From positions 1 to 61,196 of the forward strand of contig JAPLOA010000037.1 of NCBI GenBank assembly GCA_026400835.1: a stretch of 61,196 bases of DNA. Direction: 5' to 3'. Source of the DNA: Planctomycetales bacterium (GTDB lineage Bacteria > Planctomycetota > Planctomycetia > Planctomycetales > Planctomycetaceae). Positions within the stretch are counted from its first letter, which is position 1; the number at the start of each line of letters is the position of its first letter. This document shows, in pieces, positions 17,681-26,578 of the stretch. Both the position numbers and the translations under genes were made by a program. The notes beneath the pieces were generated by a model, which ran no database searches, was not told the DNA's origin, and saw only the letters and a program-made list of their open reading frames with translations.

Positions 17681-18163
17681 TCACTCTTCGCTGAGCCAGT
17701 CCATGATGAAATCATCTTCGCTGGCCGCGCGGCGAGTTTGTTTGCCTTTGTTCTCTGCCGACTTCCTGGCCGATTCAGGCATCTTGGTTTTCTGGCGGCT
17801 GCGCTCTACTTCCAGTCCGGCTTTTTCCATCAGACTGCGTGAGAACGTGCTTTCCTCTTCCGGAGGAGGGCCATCCCCCTCGACCGTGTATTCGATCGTA
17901 AACGAATGCTTGGCAATGGTAATCTTGTCGCCAGGGGAGAGGCACTTCGAAGGCGTTCGCTCGTCGTTCACCTTAATGCCGTTACTGCTGCCAAGATCGC
18001 GGATGTGCCAATGTCCTTCTTTCAACTCCAGTTCGCAGTGGTGCGACGACACATTCTGAAAGTCCAGTTTGATGTCGCACGACGAACGCCGCCCGATCAA
18101 CAATTTCGGGCTCATCAGTGGAATAGGGTCCCCACCGCCGACAGGAATAAGCTGACCCAGCAT
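17681..18163 (-). CDS. FHA-domain protein
   Basis: The frame is open to 18280, but the family-like start MLGQLIPVGGGDPIPL is at the ATG of 18163, giving 160 residues; a GGAG lies about 11 bases upstream. The FHA domain spans about residues 10-95 and shows the conserved phosphothreonine-binding residues in LIGRRSSCDIKL (Gly-Arg), NVSSHHCELEL (Ser-x-x-His) and DLGSSNGIKVND (Asn-Gly). A charged, probably disordered tail ends in DDFIMDWLSEE. FHA domains recognise phosphothreonine, so this is probably an adaptor for Ser/Thr kinase signalling, which is abundant in planctomycetes. No kinase is adjacent. It appears to be transcribed alone. Confidence 0.87.
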   Translation of the reverse strand: MLGQLIPVGGGDPIPLMSPKLLIGRRSSCDIKLDFQNVSSHHCELELKEGHWHIRDLGSSNGIKVNDERTPSKCLSPGDKITIAKHSFTIEYTVEGDGPPPEEESTFSRSLMEKAGLEVERSRQKTKMPESARKSAENKGKQTRRAASEDDFIMDWLSEE

Positions 18164-18497
18164 GTGAATGGCATCTCCGTTGTCGCTCAGATGCTCAACA
18201 TCCTCTAACGTCAGAGGAGTGATGCAGAAAGGTATTTCGCAATGATATCGCAATACAGAATCGATCGGCCTGTCGACCATTGAATCAAGACGACTTACGG
18301 CAGATTTCCTGCCAAAGTTTGAGCAGAATCAGGAAATCCCCTGCCAAACATTTTTTAAGGACGACAAGCCCCGGGGAGGGTACTGCCTTTATTTCCCCCG
18401 GTCAAACTCTTTGACGCGGGCCGACACAAAATTCAACAGCTCAAGGGTAAAAAAATCTCTCGATAAGATTCTGACGACTCTGATAGCTCGATCTGAC

Positions 18498-18900
18498 TAA
18501 GGAACAGTCCCGAAACAACATCCTGTTTTTGCTGCGGCGCGAAATCCCAACCCGCTGCGTGAGCGAGGGATTGTGCTTTTGCGCTTGCCGCAGTATTTCG
18601 GAAAATCCCTCGCGTACGCGTTTTGAAGTTGCGCAATTTAGTCCCTTCTCCCTCGCATCGGGGGAGAAGGTGGCCGTCAGGCCGGATAAAGGGGTTTACG
18701 GAAAGATGAAGTTCGAGAAAAAGCCCGCTCACCCTGCCCTCTCCCCCGAAATTCATTTGCGACTAAATGCAAACCTTTAACGACGAACCTTATTCGCAAA
18801 TGAATTGAGGAGAGGGGACATCATCAACAAAACGCGCAACTTCAAAACTTACACGTCGGGTAGTGATTTCGGGAACTTGTTTCGGGACTGGTCCTCAGCA
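18498..18900. repeat. Dispersed inverted repeat family, copy C, with an internal hairpin
   Basis: The region begins GGAACAGTCCCGAAACAAC, continues with CCCAACCCGCTGCGTGAGCG and AATCCCTCGCGTACGCG, then TTTTGAAGTTGCGCAATTT. It closes near 18840 with ACGCGCAACTTCAAAACTT and TTTCGGGACTGGTCC. Inside it is a separate 13-bp perfect inverted repeat, AATTCATTTGCGA (18750-18762) / TCGCAAATGAATT (18794-18806), flanked by CCTCTCC and GGAGAGG. Confidence 0.7.
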
Positions 18901-18915
18901 AAATGGCAACGAGTG

Positions 18916-18943
18916 TTGCGAATCCAATCAGGATCGCGACAAT
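18916..18943 (+). promoter_or_regulatory. Candidate sigma70-type promoter of rnpB
   Basis: TTGCGA (18916-18921) and GACAAT (18938-18943) stand 16 bases apart and end 8 bases before the predicted 5' end of RNase P RNA. Each hexamer matches the E. coli consensus at four of six positions. Planctomycete promoter preferences are less well known, so this is tentative. Confidence 0.45.
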
Positions 18944-18951
18944 GTCCAGCG

Positions 18952-19336
<385 letters not shown>

Positions 19337-19494
19337 TATTTCGCAGATATTCTGAACTGTTTAACGGCAAGACGCAGGCGACTGTGATCACTTGCCTCGG
19401 CGTCTCCGGCTTCGCGGTTAACAGATGCCTTCATGGATCTTCAATCATCCCGCAAAGAATCTTTTCCGCATTTATCGAATAGAGTCTTTCCATC

Positions 19495-20517
19495 ATGCTG
19501 CGTCATATCACGCTCCTGCTGGGGCTTGCTCTTCTGTTTCCAATGGCGACCAGCAGCCCCGGGCTAACAAGCCTCGCCGTGGCCGACGAAGCCAGGTCCT
19601 CAAAGAATGCCGCGGCGGCGGACGAAAGCGAAGACGACGGTCCTTTATTGTCGGTGGTGTTACTTCAGAAAAAGGTTCCGACTCTCTCAGAGAAGAGCAT
19701 TGCTGGCTCGATCGAGAAAGCATGGAAGCAGAAAGTCTCGATCGGTGACGACAAGAAAAAAGATGCCACCGATTTTGTGGTCAAAGGAGGTCCCGGCTTC
19801 ATCATTCAATGCCAGGACACATTCTGCATGATGATCCTCGCCAACAAACCTTATCTCGAAGCAGACGCACTCAAGGAAGTGCAGGAACTCCGAACCCGCA
19901 AGATGCTGCAGGAACACAAGGCGTGGTTCTCCCTGGACCTTGTCGGAGACATCAGCGAAAAGCCTGCCGCTAAACAGGACGCCGCGATGACGCGCATTAT
20001 TCGACTCGCGGCTGAAATGGTCGACAAGAACACCGTCGGGGTCCTGTTGCCTTCCGAAAACATCGTGCTGCCAATCAGCGATGACGTGATTACAGAGATG
20101 AAGGGGGCTGATGCCCTGAAAGCACTGCGGAAATCTTCGAATGCCGCCGTCATCGGCTCGTCTGATGATGATCCCAGGATGCTGGCCGCAACTGCTGAAG
20201 CTCGCCGAACCTGGCCGGAGTTCATAGAAGCCTTCCGCAACAAGCCGGAGAACTCCAAAAGCTTCTCGGCCAAATTTCCTTTCGACGCTCCAGATCAAAA
20301 AGAATTCATGTGGGTCGAAGTCGTCTCCGTCAATGGTGATACCGTCGTGGGCCGACTTGGAAATGATCCGGTCTGGGTTAAAGATCTTAAACTCGGCGAT
20401 GAAGTCAAAATGAAGGTTTCGCAACTGTCCGACTGGATGTACGTGAAAGATGGCGAGATCGTGGGCGGTTACACCGTCAAAGTTCTGATGGAGAAACAGA
20501 AGCAGGAAGAGAAGTAG
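19495..20517 (+). CDS. Secreted protein with C-terminal DUF2314-like domain
   Basis: The 340-residue protein starts with a signal peptide, MLRHITLLLGLALLFPMATS, with probable cleavage after SLAVA. A middle region (about residues 45-235; LLSVVLLQKKVPTLSEKSI, GGPGFIIQCQDTFCMMILA) resembles DUF4261-like proteins that start with a similar strand and discuss paired fold units, but this part is not certain. The C-terminal 75 residues (EFMWVEVVSVNGDTVVGRLG, NDPVWVKDLKLGDEV, QLSDWMYVKDGEIVGGYTVK) match the DUF2314 pattern closely. The function of these domains is unknown. The gene starts 158 bases after the end of rnpB on the same strand and is followed by 520 bases without a gene. Confidence 0.75.
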   Translation: MLRHITLLLGLALLFPMATSSPGLTSLAVADEARSSKNAAAADESEDDGPLLSVVLLQKKVPTLSEKSIAGSIEKAWKQKVSIGDDKKKDATDFVVKGGPGFIIQCQDTFCMMILANKPYLEADALKEVQELRTRKMLQEHKAWFSLDLVGDISEKPAAKQDAAMTRIIRLAAEMVDKNTVGVLLPSENIVLPISDDVITEMKGADALKALRKSSNAAVIGSSDDDPRMLAATAEARRTWPEFIEAFRNKPENSKSFSAKFPFDAPDQKEFMWVEVVSVNGDTVVGRLGNDPVWVKDLKLGDEVKMKVSQLSDWMYVKDGEIVGGYTVKVLMEKQKQEEK

Positions 20518-20779
20518 AACAAGGCGGGGCCTGTCTCATAAAGCCGCCTTAAGTATAATCCATTCTCGAAGCTGCCAGGTCGCCACACTGGAGAAACGCA
20601 CATCTCGAAGTTTGAAACGATCGCCTGCAGTTCAAGTTGACACCGGACCTTCAAGGGTGTTGTTGCGGATGGCTGTTAAAGTAGGTCCTTTCTGCCGGAA
20701 AGCACGTTCGCCGCAAGGCGAACAGGGCGTGCAATAGGCGTCTGCATACCGGCCGAGAACTTTGGTTTACGTGCACACA

Positions 20780-20836
20780 GGTCGCGGCAAGCCGCGAAGT
20801 CCTGCCCGGCAGGCAGGACCTACCGAAATCTGCGAC
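20780..20836. repeat. GTCCTGCC palindrome family, copy 1
   Basis: GTCCTGCC and GGCAGGAC (20799-20819) form a hairpin, preceded by a small GCGGC-AA-GCCGC hairpin and followed by CTACCGAAATC. On the minus strand this reads TTTCGGTAGGTCCTGCCTGC and onward, the same string as at 59910. The rest of 20518-21041 shows no gene. Confidence 0.75.
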
Positions 20837-21041
20837 TGCCCCCACGCTGTCCAATTCAGATTCGTCTGTTTGCAAATCCATTTTGCATTCGACAAACTGC
20901 TGACGCTGAGATCCAGTTGCCTGTCGAAGTGAAAACGCACATCGTCTGATGTCGACTGCCACTCGGCCATCCCCTGGTTCTTTCCGGCTGATCCCCGATT
21001 ATTCCTGCCTGCGCCCCGTTTTGCCTGCCTGAGATTGTTCC

Positions 21042-22253
21042 ATGATGAAACTTGTGATCACACTTGTGAGCCTGATGTTCATTGGCGATTGGCCTCAGTT
21101 TCGAGGACCGAATTCTGATGGACACGTAACGGGACCAGAAACTCCTCTGCAGTGGTCCGAAACAGAGAACGTCGTTTGGAAAGTTCCCGTCGCTGGGCTG
21201 GGTTGGTCCTCGCCGTCTCTGGCTGGTGGCAGAGTCTTTTTGACAACCGCGGTGCAGGAAGGCGATCAGCTTTCGTTGCGGGCACTCGCTCTTGATGCAA
21301 AAACGGGGCAGACAATCTGGGATCGCGAAGTGCGACGCATCGAATCTGTCCCATCGATTCATACGAAGAACAGTCATGCCAGCCCGACGCCAATCATCCA
21401 TGACGGCAGCGTCTTTGTGCACTTTGGTGCTCTCGGAATGGCTCGGCTGGCCGCGCAAGATGGCACCATCAAATGGTTAAACAATGAGTTACAATACAAT
21501 CCTCTGCACGGCAGTGGTGGCTCGCCGGTTCTGATGAATGGCAAACTTGTTGTCTCCTGTGACGGGACCTCCGATCCTTTCGTGACCGCAGTCGATGCCG
21601 AGACCGGGAAAATTGCGTGGCGAACTCCTCGTTCAGTGGCCGCTCGCATCACCCACTCCTTCGTAACGGCGGCTGTCGCCGTTGTCGCCGGCAAAGCGCA
21701 AGTCTTCGCACCGGGACCAGATCATCTCGCAGTTTACGATCTGGAGACAGGAACTGAAATCTGCAAAGTGCGTGCGCCGGGCTGGTCGGTGGTGCCTCAA
21801 CCCGCCATTGGGCACGGACTGGTTTTCTATAATCATGATTACGACAACCCGGAACTTATGGCGGTGCGTCTGGGCGGCACCGGAGATATCACCGACACGC
21901 ATGTGGCCTGGCGAATCAATCGCGGAGCACCAAGCACTCCTTCGCCGTTGCTTGTGGGTGATGAGCTCTATTTCGTCGCAGACAATGGGATCGCTTCCTG
22001 CGTTGATGCAAAGACCGGTGAGCGTCACTGGATGGAACGGTTGGGGGGAAACTTTTCGGCGTCGCCGGTCCTCGCGAACGGTCGTGTTCTGTTTCTGAAT
22101 GAAGCCGGAGTTGCGACGTGGGTCAAGACGGGCGTCAAATTCGAGGCACTCGGCCAGAACGAAGTCCCCGGGCGTACGTTTGCAACACCGGCCTTCGCCG
22201 ATGGCGCGATGTATCTGCGGACCGACACGACTCTGTACAAGATCGCGAAGTGA
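21042..22253 (+). CDS. Secreted PQQ-like beta-propeller protein
   Basis: The 403-residue protein opens with a short signal-like MMKLVITLVSLMFIGDWPQF and the sequence WPQFRGPNSDG, which almost always begins planctomycete PQQ-like repeat proteins. Successive blades carry the GKIAWRT/TGQTIWDREV-type WD-like signature: ALDAKTGQTIWDREV, AVDAETGKIAWRTPRS, VYDLETGTEICKVRA, CVDAKTGERHWMERL. This is the PQQ_2/BamB-like propeller fold. These proteins are periplasmic or outer-membrane associated. No calcium or quinone ligands for a real PQQ dehydrogenase were identified, so an enzymatic role is not claimed. It stands alone between two intergenic regions. Confidence 0.85.
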   Translation: MMKLVITLVSLMFIGDWPQFRGPNSDGHVTGPETPLQWSETENVVWKVPVAGLGWSSPSLAGGRVFLTTAVQEGDQLSLRALALDAKTGQTIWDREVRRIESVPSIHTKNSHASPTPIIHDGSVFVHFGALGMARLAAQDGTIKWLNNELQYNPLHGSGGSPVLMNGKLVVSCDGTSDPFVTAVDAETGKIAWRTPRSVAARITHSFVTAAVAVVAGKAQVFAPGPDHLAVYDLETGTEICKVRAPGWSVVPQPAIGHGLVFYNHDYDNPELMAVRLGGTGDITDTHVAWRINRGAPSTPSPLLVGDELYFVADNGIASCVDAKTGERHWMERLGGNFSASPVLANGRVLFLNEAGVATWVKTGVKFEALGQNEVPGRTFATPAFADGAMYLRTDTTLYKIAK

Positions 22254-22393
22254 CTCGAAGTTGCGATTTCGCTATTCGCATTTCACGGTTCGCATTTCAC
22301 AGTCCGCAACAACATCAAGGCCATGTTTTGGGCCGCTGCGGACTTAGATGAAGCAATTTGGGATTATCTCCAATGCGTTGATCGGCGACTGAG

Positions 22394-22867
22394 TCACAGC
22401 CCGGGGCGGCGTTTTTGATTTGACGTGAGTCTGGTCAGAAGGCGATCGAGTTGATTGGAGAAGTCCTGTTTATTTCTGGCACTGTAAGCAGCAGGACCGC
22501 CGGTCTCGAGTCCTGATCCGCGAAGCTCATCCATCAAATTTCGCGCGGCCAGACGTGAACCAACATTCTCTGCGTCCAGGACTTCACCACGAGGATCCAG
22601 GACTGTCGCTCCCCTGGCCACGGCGGCGGCGGCCAGGGGGATGTCGGCGGAGATGACCAGATCTCCGGCATTCAGCAGTTCTACAATTCGGCGATCGGCG
22701 ATGTCGGCTCCTGCACCGACCAGTTCGAAGCTGATCAGAGCTGATTTCGGAATCCACATCATCTGATTGGCGACCAGAGTCATCCGAATCTGCAGGCGTT
22801 TGGTGACTTTGTACAAAACCTCCTTGGCTTCCACCGGGCAGGCGTCGGCATCAACCCAAATCTCCAT
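22394..22867 (-). CDS. YaiI/YqxD family (UPF0178, DUF188) protein
   Basis: The 157-residue protein matches the UPF0178 family throughout. It starts with MEIWVDADACPVEAKEVLYK, continues with LVANQMMWIP and VGAGADIADRRIVELLNAGD, and has LVISADIPLAAAAVARGATV, LDPRGEVLDAENVG and the final DFSNQLDRLLTR. The acidic residues at its start and in GADIADRRI and DLVISADIPLA resemble PIN/NYN-like nuclease sites, so a nuclease role has been proposed for the family but is unproven. It is cytoplasmic and monocistronic in this window, convergent with the PQQ-like gene. Confidence 0.9.
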   Translation of the reverse strand: MEIWVDADACPVEAKEVLYKVTKRLQIRMTLVANQMMWIPKSALISFELVGAGADIADRRIVELLNAGDLVISADIPLAAAAVARGATVLDPRGEVLDAENVGSRLAARNLMDELRGSGLETGGPAAYSARNKQDFSNQLDRLLTRLTSNQKRRPGL

Positions 22868-23134
22868 GAAACCAAGGCCCCCTTCCTTAACACGAAGCTG
22901 AACTGCGTAAACCGTGAATTTAGCAAACGCGATTATCGGTAGCGCGACTGATGGATCGGATTCGAGAATTAGGGCTGGAAAGTCCCGAATCTGCCGGGAT
23001 TGCGGAATCTCACCGGCTGAAACTGAGATTCTTCGTCATCGAGATCGCTGACTCGGCCCGGGAATGTCGCTACAATCAACCCAATGAAGTGGGTCTCTTT
23101 ATCGCCAAGAATTCTTCAGTGACGAATCGTTTCA

Positions 23135-24550
23135 ATGTCCGACAAGCGAAATCTGTTCAACAAAGTCTGGGATCTTCATACCGTTCAGGATCTGCCTGGG
23201 GGCCAGACGCAACTGTTTATTGGGCTGCACCTGATTCATGAAGTCACCAGTCCACAGGCGTTTGAGATTCTGCGCGACCGAAAGCTGAAGGTGGCCTTCC
23301 CGGAACGCACGATTGCGACTGTCGACCATATCGTTCCGACCGCCAATCAGGCTCGCCCGTTTTTGGACGATCTGGCCGAACAGATGATGTCGGCCATCGA
23401 AAAGAACTGCAAAGATTTCGGCGTCACACTGCTCGACCTGAAAGACGACCGTCAGGGAATCGTCCATGTTGTTGGTCCTGAACAGGGATTGACTCAGCCC
23501 GGTATGACGATTGTCTGCGGCGACAGCCACACCAGTACTCACGGAGCTTTCGGAAGCATCGCCATCGGGATTGGTACCAGCAACGTGGCGGAAGTCCTGG
23601 CGACTCAGACGATGTTCCTGAATCGTCCAAAGGTTCGACGAGTTGTCGTGAATGGCGAGCTGCGGCCGGGCGTTTATGCCAAAGACGTGATCCTGTTCAT
23701 CATCCAGAAGCTGGGCGTTCAGGGCGGCGTCGGACATGCCTACGAATTTGCCGGCTCAACCTTCGACGCGATGTCGATGGAAGAACGCATGACAGTCTGC
23801 AACATGAGCATCGAGGGTGGTGCTCGTTGTGGATACATTAATCCTGACCAGAAGACTGTCGACTACCTGAAGGGCCGGCCATTTTCTCCACAGGGCGCGG
23901 ATTTTGATCGAGCAGCCGCGTGGTGGTTGAGTCTTGCGTCCGGTCCGGACGCTGAGTTTGATGATGTTGTGACATTCAATGCGGCTGATATTGAGCCGAC
24001 GGTCACCTGGGGCATCACACCAGCTCAGTCGGTCGGCGTCAGCCAGCCTCTTCCAAAGGTCAGCGAAGTGGCCGCAGAAGAGCAGCGATTGATCAAGGAA
24101 GCTCTTGAGTTTATGGGCCTGCAGGAAGGTCAGCCGATCAGCGGCACGAAGATCGACGTGGCATTTATTGGTTCGTGCACGAATTCGCGCATGTCCGATT
24201 TGCGTGAGGCAGCTCGCGTCGTCAAGGGCCACCATGTATCTCCGACCGTGAAAGCGATTGTCGTACCCGGATCTCAGTTGGTTCGTAAACAGGCAATGGC
24301 AGAAGGGTTGCACCTGATCTTTGAGGCGGCTGGTTTCGAATGGCGTGAAGCGGGCTGCTCCATGTGCCTCGCGATGAACCCGGACAAGCTGAAAGGTCGC
24401 GAAGTCTGTGCGTCCTCCAGCAATCGTAACTTCAAGGGACGTCAGGGAAGCCCAACGGGAAGAACTCTGCTGATGAGTCCGGCGATGGTGGCGGCCGCAG
24501 CCATCAAAGGGCACGTCACCGACATCCGCGAATTCCCTGCGGCTGTCTGA
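23135..24550 (+). CDS. leuC: 3-isopropylmalate dehydratase, large subunit
   Basis: LeuC with LeuD isomerises 2-isopropylmalate to 3-isopropylmalate in leucine synthesis. The 471-residue protein is full length and shows the aconitase-superfamily marks in order: [40 protein letters not shown], and the three [4Fe-4S] ligands Cys348 ([12 protein letters not shown]) and Cys408 and Cys411 ([10 protein letters not shown]), nearly the same numbering as E. coli Leu[13 protein letters not shown] near the end is also conserved. No leuD follows: a terminator and a repeat array lie directly downstream, so the small subunit must be encoded elsewhere. Confidence 0.96.
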   Translation: MSDKRNLFNKVWDLHTVQDLPGGQTQLFIGLHLIHEVTSPQAFEILRDRKLKVAFPERTIATVDHIVPTANQARPFLDDLAEQMMSAIEKNCKDFGVTLLDLKDDRQGIVHVVGPEQGLTQPGMTIVCGDSHTSTHGAFGSIAIGIGTSNVAEVLATQTMFLNRPKVRRVVVNGELRPGVYAKDVILFIIQKLGVQGGVGHAYEFAGSTFDAMSMEERMTVCNMSIEGGARCGYINPDQKTVDYLKGRPFSPQGADFDRAAAWWLSLASGPDAEFDDVVTFNAADIEPTVTWGITPAQSVGVSQPLPKVSEVAAEEQRLIKEALEFMGLQEGQPISGTKIDVAFIGSCTNSRMSDLREAARVVKGHHVSPTVKAIVVPGSQLVRKQAMAEGLHLIFEAAGFEWREAGCSMCLAMNPDKLKGREVCASSSNRNFKGRQGSPTGRTLLMSPAMVAAAAIKGHVTDIREFPAAV

Positions 24551-24596
24551 CCGTTTTGACGATTGCAGCGAATTGAGCTGCGACGAAAACATTGAG

Positions 24597-24634
24597 AACG
24601 CTCTGGTTTCGAGAAGATCCAGAGCGTTTCTTCG
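24597..24634 (+). terminator. Terminator of leuC
   Basis: AACGCTCTGG (24597-24606) pairs perfectly with CCAGAGCGTT (24619-24628) around 12 bases and is followed by TCTTCGTT. It lies 46 bases after the stop. Confidence 0.7.
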
Positions 24635-24794
24635 TTGGTGGGGAGCTACTGCTTCCTCAGCCATGGAATGATGGGTGTAGGCCGAACCGAGCGGAGCGAG
24701 TTCCGGCTTGTTCTTACCTGAAGCAAGGAATTGTCGGAACTCGCTGGCGCTCGGTCTGGCCCGCGATATGATGAAGCAAGAGGACACCGCTGGA

Positions 24795-24990
24795 AGGACA
24801 ACGCTGGAAGTGGAAGGACAACGGAGTGGAAGGACAACGGTGCCATGCACCTTGAAGGGAGAAGCCCAAAGGACAACGGTGCCATGCACCTTGAAAGAGA
24901 AGCCCGTGAGTACACCGGTGCCATGCACCTTGAAGGGAAAAGCCCAAAGGACACCGGTGCCACGCACTTTGAAGGGAGAAGCCCAGCATG
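24795..24990. repeat. REP array left of the RAYT gene: 39-bp tandem repeats
   Basis: The hairpin core GGTGCCATGCACC recurs at 24839, 24878, 24917 and 24956, exactly 39 bases apart; the last copy is changed to GGTGCCACGCACT. Each core is followed by TTGAAGGGAGAAGCCCAAAG or close variants and then ACACCGGTG or ACAACGGTG. A shorter GGAAGGACAACG triplication precedes them from 24793. GGTGC-CAT-GCACC folds as a 5-bp hairpin with a 3-base loop. Read on the plus strand, the cores point toward the transposase gene. Confidence 0.9.
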
Positions 24991-25018
24991 ATTCTTCAGG
25001 CGTCTTTCCAAATTCACG

Positions 25019-26062
25019 TCAGCCCTGAGTGGTGGTGCGGTGTGAGCGGCGGCGGGAGGAGGCGAACTGGAGGGCTGCGGGAAGTCCGATCTCGACTCGA
25101 AAGCGTTTGCGGAAGTTCTTTACGAGATCCAGCCAGGTCTCCGCGCTGCACTGCAGGCGTTCGAGCATCGGATCGAGCCCCTTCGGGATGGAGCCGCGTT
25201 TGTCCGTTCTCAACTGACGACCGGTCCAGTCAAGCAACTGAAGATACTGATCCAGCGACATCGTCAGGCAGCCCTTGTTTGAGGCTCGCCGTGAACTGGT
25301 TTTCTCTCGAACCTTTTTGCGAGGCGGCTCCAGAGGAACCGGAGCTAACCAGCCAGCGTTCTCCCCATGTTCAATGCGAGCATCCTGGGCATCGGCCGAT
25401 GACACTTCGCCCGCCGACTGACGATCGGCCACTCGTTCCTTCACGCTGGTGAAATCACTCGCCTCCGGAGTCTTCGCGATGCCCGCTCGAATCGGATTCA
25501 AATCCACATACACCATGCAGGCGGCGATCGCCGTTTCGTCCAGAAGCGGCTGAGCCTTGAAGCGACCCTCCCAGAAATGGCCGGTCACTTTTTCTTCCTT
25601 GTTGCCCAGGCGAGCAATCGGCTCCGCAAGGCACTTCATGAACCATGAAACATTCGACAGACGCTTGCGTTTCTCCTTCATGCCGGATGCATCGTTGCGA
25701 ATCTGATTCAGTTCGTACTCGGTCGGTTCTTCAGCGGATCGATCCTTTCGACGTCGCTGAGGAAACAGGTGCCACCACCGCAGAGCCACCTCGTCATCCG
25801 ACCACGCTTTCACAAGATCGGGCCGCGTTCGAGCCACAGCATGCATGTGGTTACTCATCACGGCAAAGCTGAGCACATCAACCGCAAAAATCCCCGCGAG
25901 CTCTTCCAGCCGATCACGAATCCACTGCTTGCGATGCGAATAGTCTCGCCCAGTCTCTTCATCCCGCCCGCACAGATAAGTCCTCCGCACGCAGCGATTC
26001 ACCAGATGAAACACCTGAATCTCGTCGTCCGCAAAGATCTCAACCCGATTCACTCGTGGCAC
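25019..26062 (-). CDS. REP-associated tyrosine transposase (RAYT, Y1/HUH family)
   Basis: The preferred start is the GTG at 26062 (MPRVNRVEIFADDEIQVFHL), with GGGAG eight bases upstream; the frame extends to a TTG at 26080. The 347-residue protein has the Y1 transposase fold: FHLVNRCVRRTYLCG, a long AGIFAVDVLSFAVMSNHMHA stretch with the His-Met-His metal motif, a GHFWEGRFKAQPLLDE segment and YVDLNPIRAG, the RAYT-type core. The last 130 residues form a family-specific basic extension. These single-strand DNA transposases act on REP hairpins. GGTGC/GCACC hairpin arrays lie within 200 bases on both sides, which supports a RAYT-REP relationship. Whether it is still active is unknown. Confidence 0.88.
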   Translation of the reverse strand: MPRVNRVEIFADDEIQVFHLVNRCVRRTYLCGRDEETGRDYSHRKQWIRDRLEELAGIFAVDVLSFAVMSNHMHAVARTRPDLVKAWSDDEVALRWWHLFPQRRRKDRSAEEPTEYELNQIRNDASGMKEKRKRLSNVSWFMKCLAEPIARLGNKEEKVTGHFWEGRFKAQPLLDETAIAACMVYVDLNPIRAGIAKTPEASDFTSVKERVADRQSAGEVSSADAQDARIEHGENAGWLAPVPLEPPRKKVREKTSSRRASNKGCLTMSLDQYLQLLDWTGRQLRTDKRGSIPKGLDPMLERLQCSAETWLDLVKNFRKRFRVEIGLPAALQFASSRRRSHRTTTQG

Positions 26063-26325
26063 AACCGTCGCTCCCGTCAAACGTTATGAATCCCCGCCGA
26101 ACTCGCCGTTGGCGGCATCCTGAACAGCCGATCCTCCTCTGTCAAGTGCATGGCACCTGTATTTTGCAAGTGCATGGCACCTGTATTTTGAATCTCGTCG
26201 TCCGCAAAGATCTCAACCCGATTCACTCGTGGCACAACCGTCGCTCCCGTCAAACGTTATGAATCCCCGCCGAACTCGCCGGTGGGGCCATCCTGAACAG
26301 CCGAGCCTCCTCTGTCAAGTGCATT
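26016..26325. repeat. 173-bp tandem duplication over the 5' end of the RAYT gene
   Basis: Bases 26016-26152 recur at 26189-26325 with few differences; GTTGGCGGCATCC against GGTGGGGCCATCC and GATCC against GAGCC are the clearest. Each copy covers the first codons and upstream region of the transposase gene and ends in the GTCAAGTGCAT start of a REP unit. Only the inner copy is joined to the rest of the gene. Confidence 0.9.
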
Positions 26326-26390
26326 GTCAAGTGCATGGCACCTGTATTCTTGTCAAGTGCATGGCACCTGTATTCGTACCTGTATTCTGT
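26141..26390. repeat. REP array right of the RAYT gene
   Basis: GTGCATGGCACC occurs at 26146, 26170, 26331 and 26357, each preceded by TCAA or GCAA and followed by TGTATT. A truncated copy (GTCAAGTGCAT) is at 26314. On the minus strand these read GGTGCCATGCACTTGACA, the same hairpin core as the left array but pointing the other way, so both arrays face the transposase gene. Confidence 0.9.
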
Positions 26391-26578
26391 AAAATAGATA
26401 CTCTCCACAAGAGCTCGATTGAGGCCTGGAATTCGCGGGATACCTTCGGAGGATATCCTCATGTCGTGGCCAAGCACGAATAACTTCTGATCGGATTCAG
26501 AAGAGCCATTGGGTTTGAATCCGGTCCAACTCCGGACCACGGAAAGTTCGACCGGCGTCAGGAGGCGGAGCATACTAG

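Noticed and set aside
23756-24967. A 403-codon minus-strand frame opposite leuC
   Set aside because: It is antisense to leuC, whose Fe-S cysteines and aconitase motifs are complete.
24795-24990. Possible CRISPR array
   Set aside because: The repeats are directly adjacent 39-bp units with no unique spacers, and no cas gene is near.
24708-25028. Frames with 13-residue repeats in the 39-bp array
   Set aside because: The 39-bp period keeps all frames open automatically, so the repeated peptides are a by-product of the REP array and not evidence of coding.
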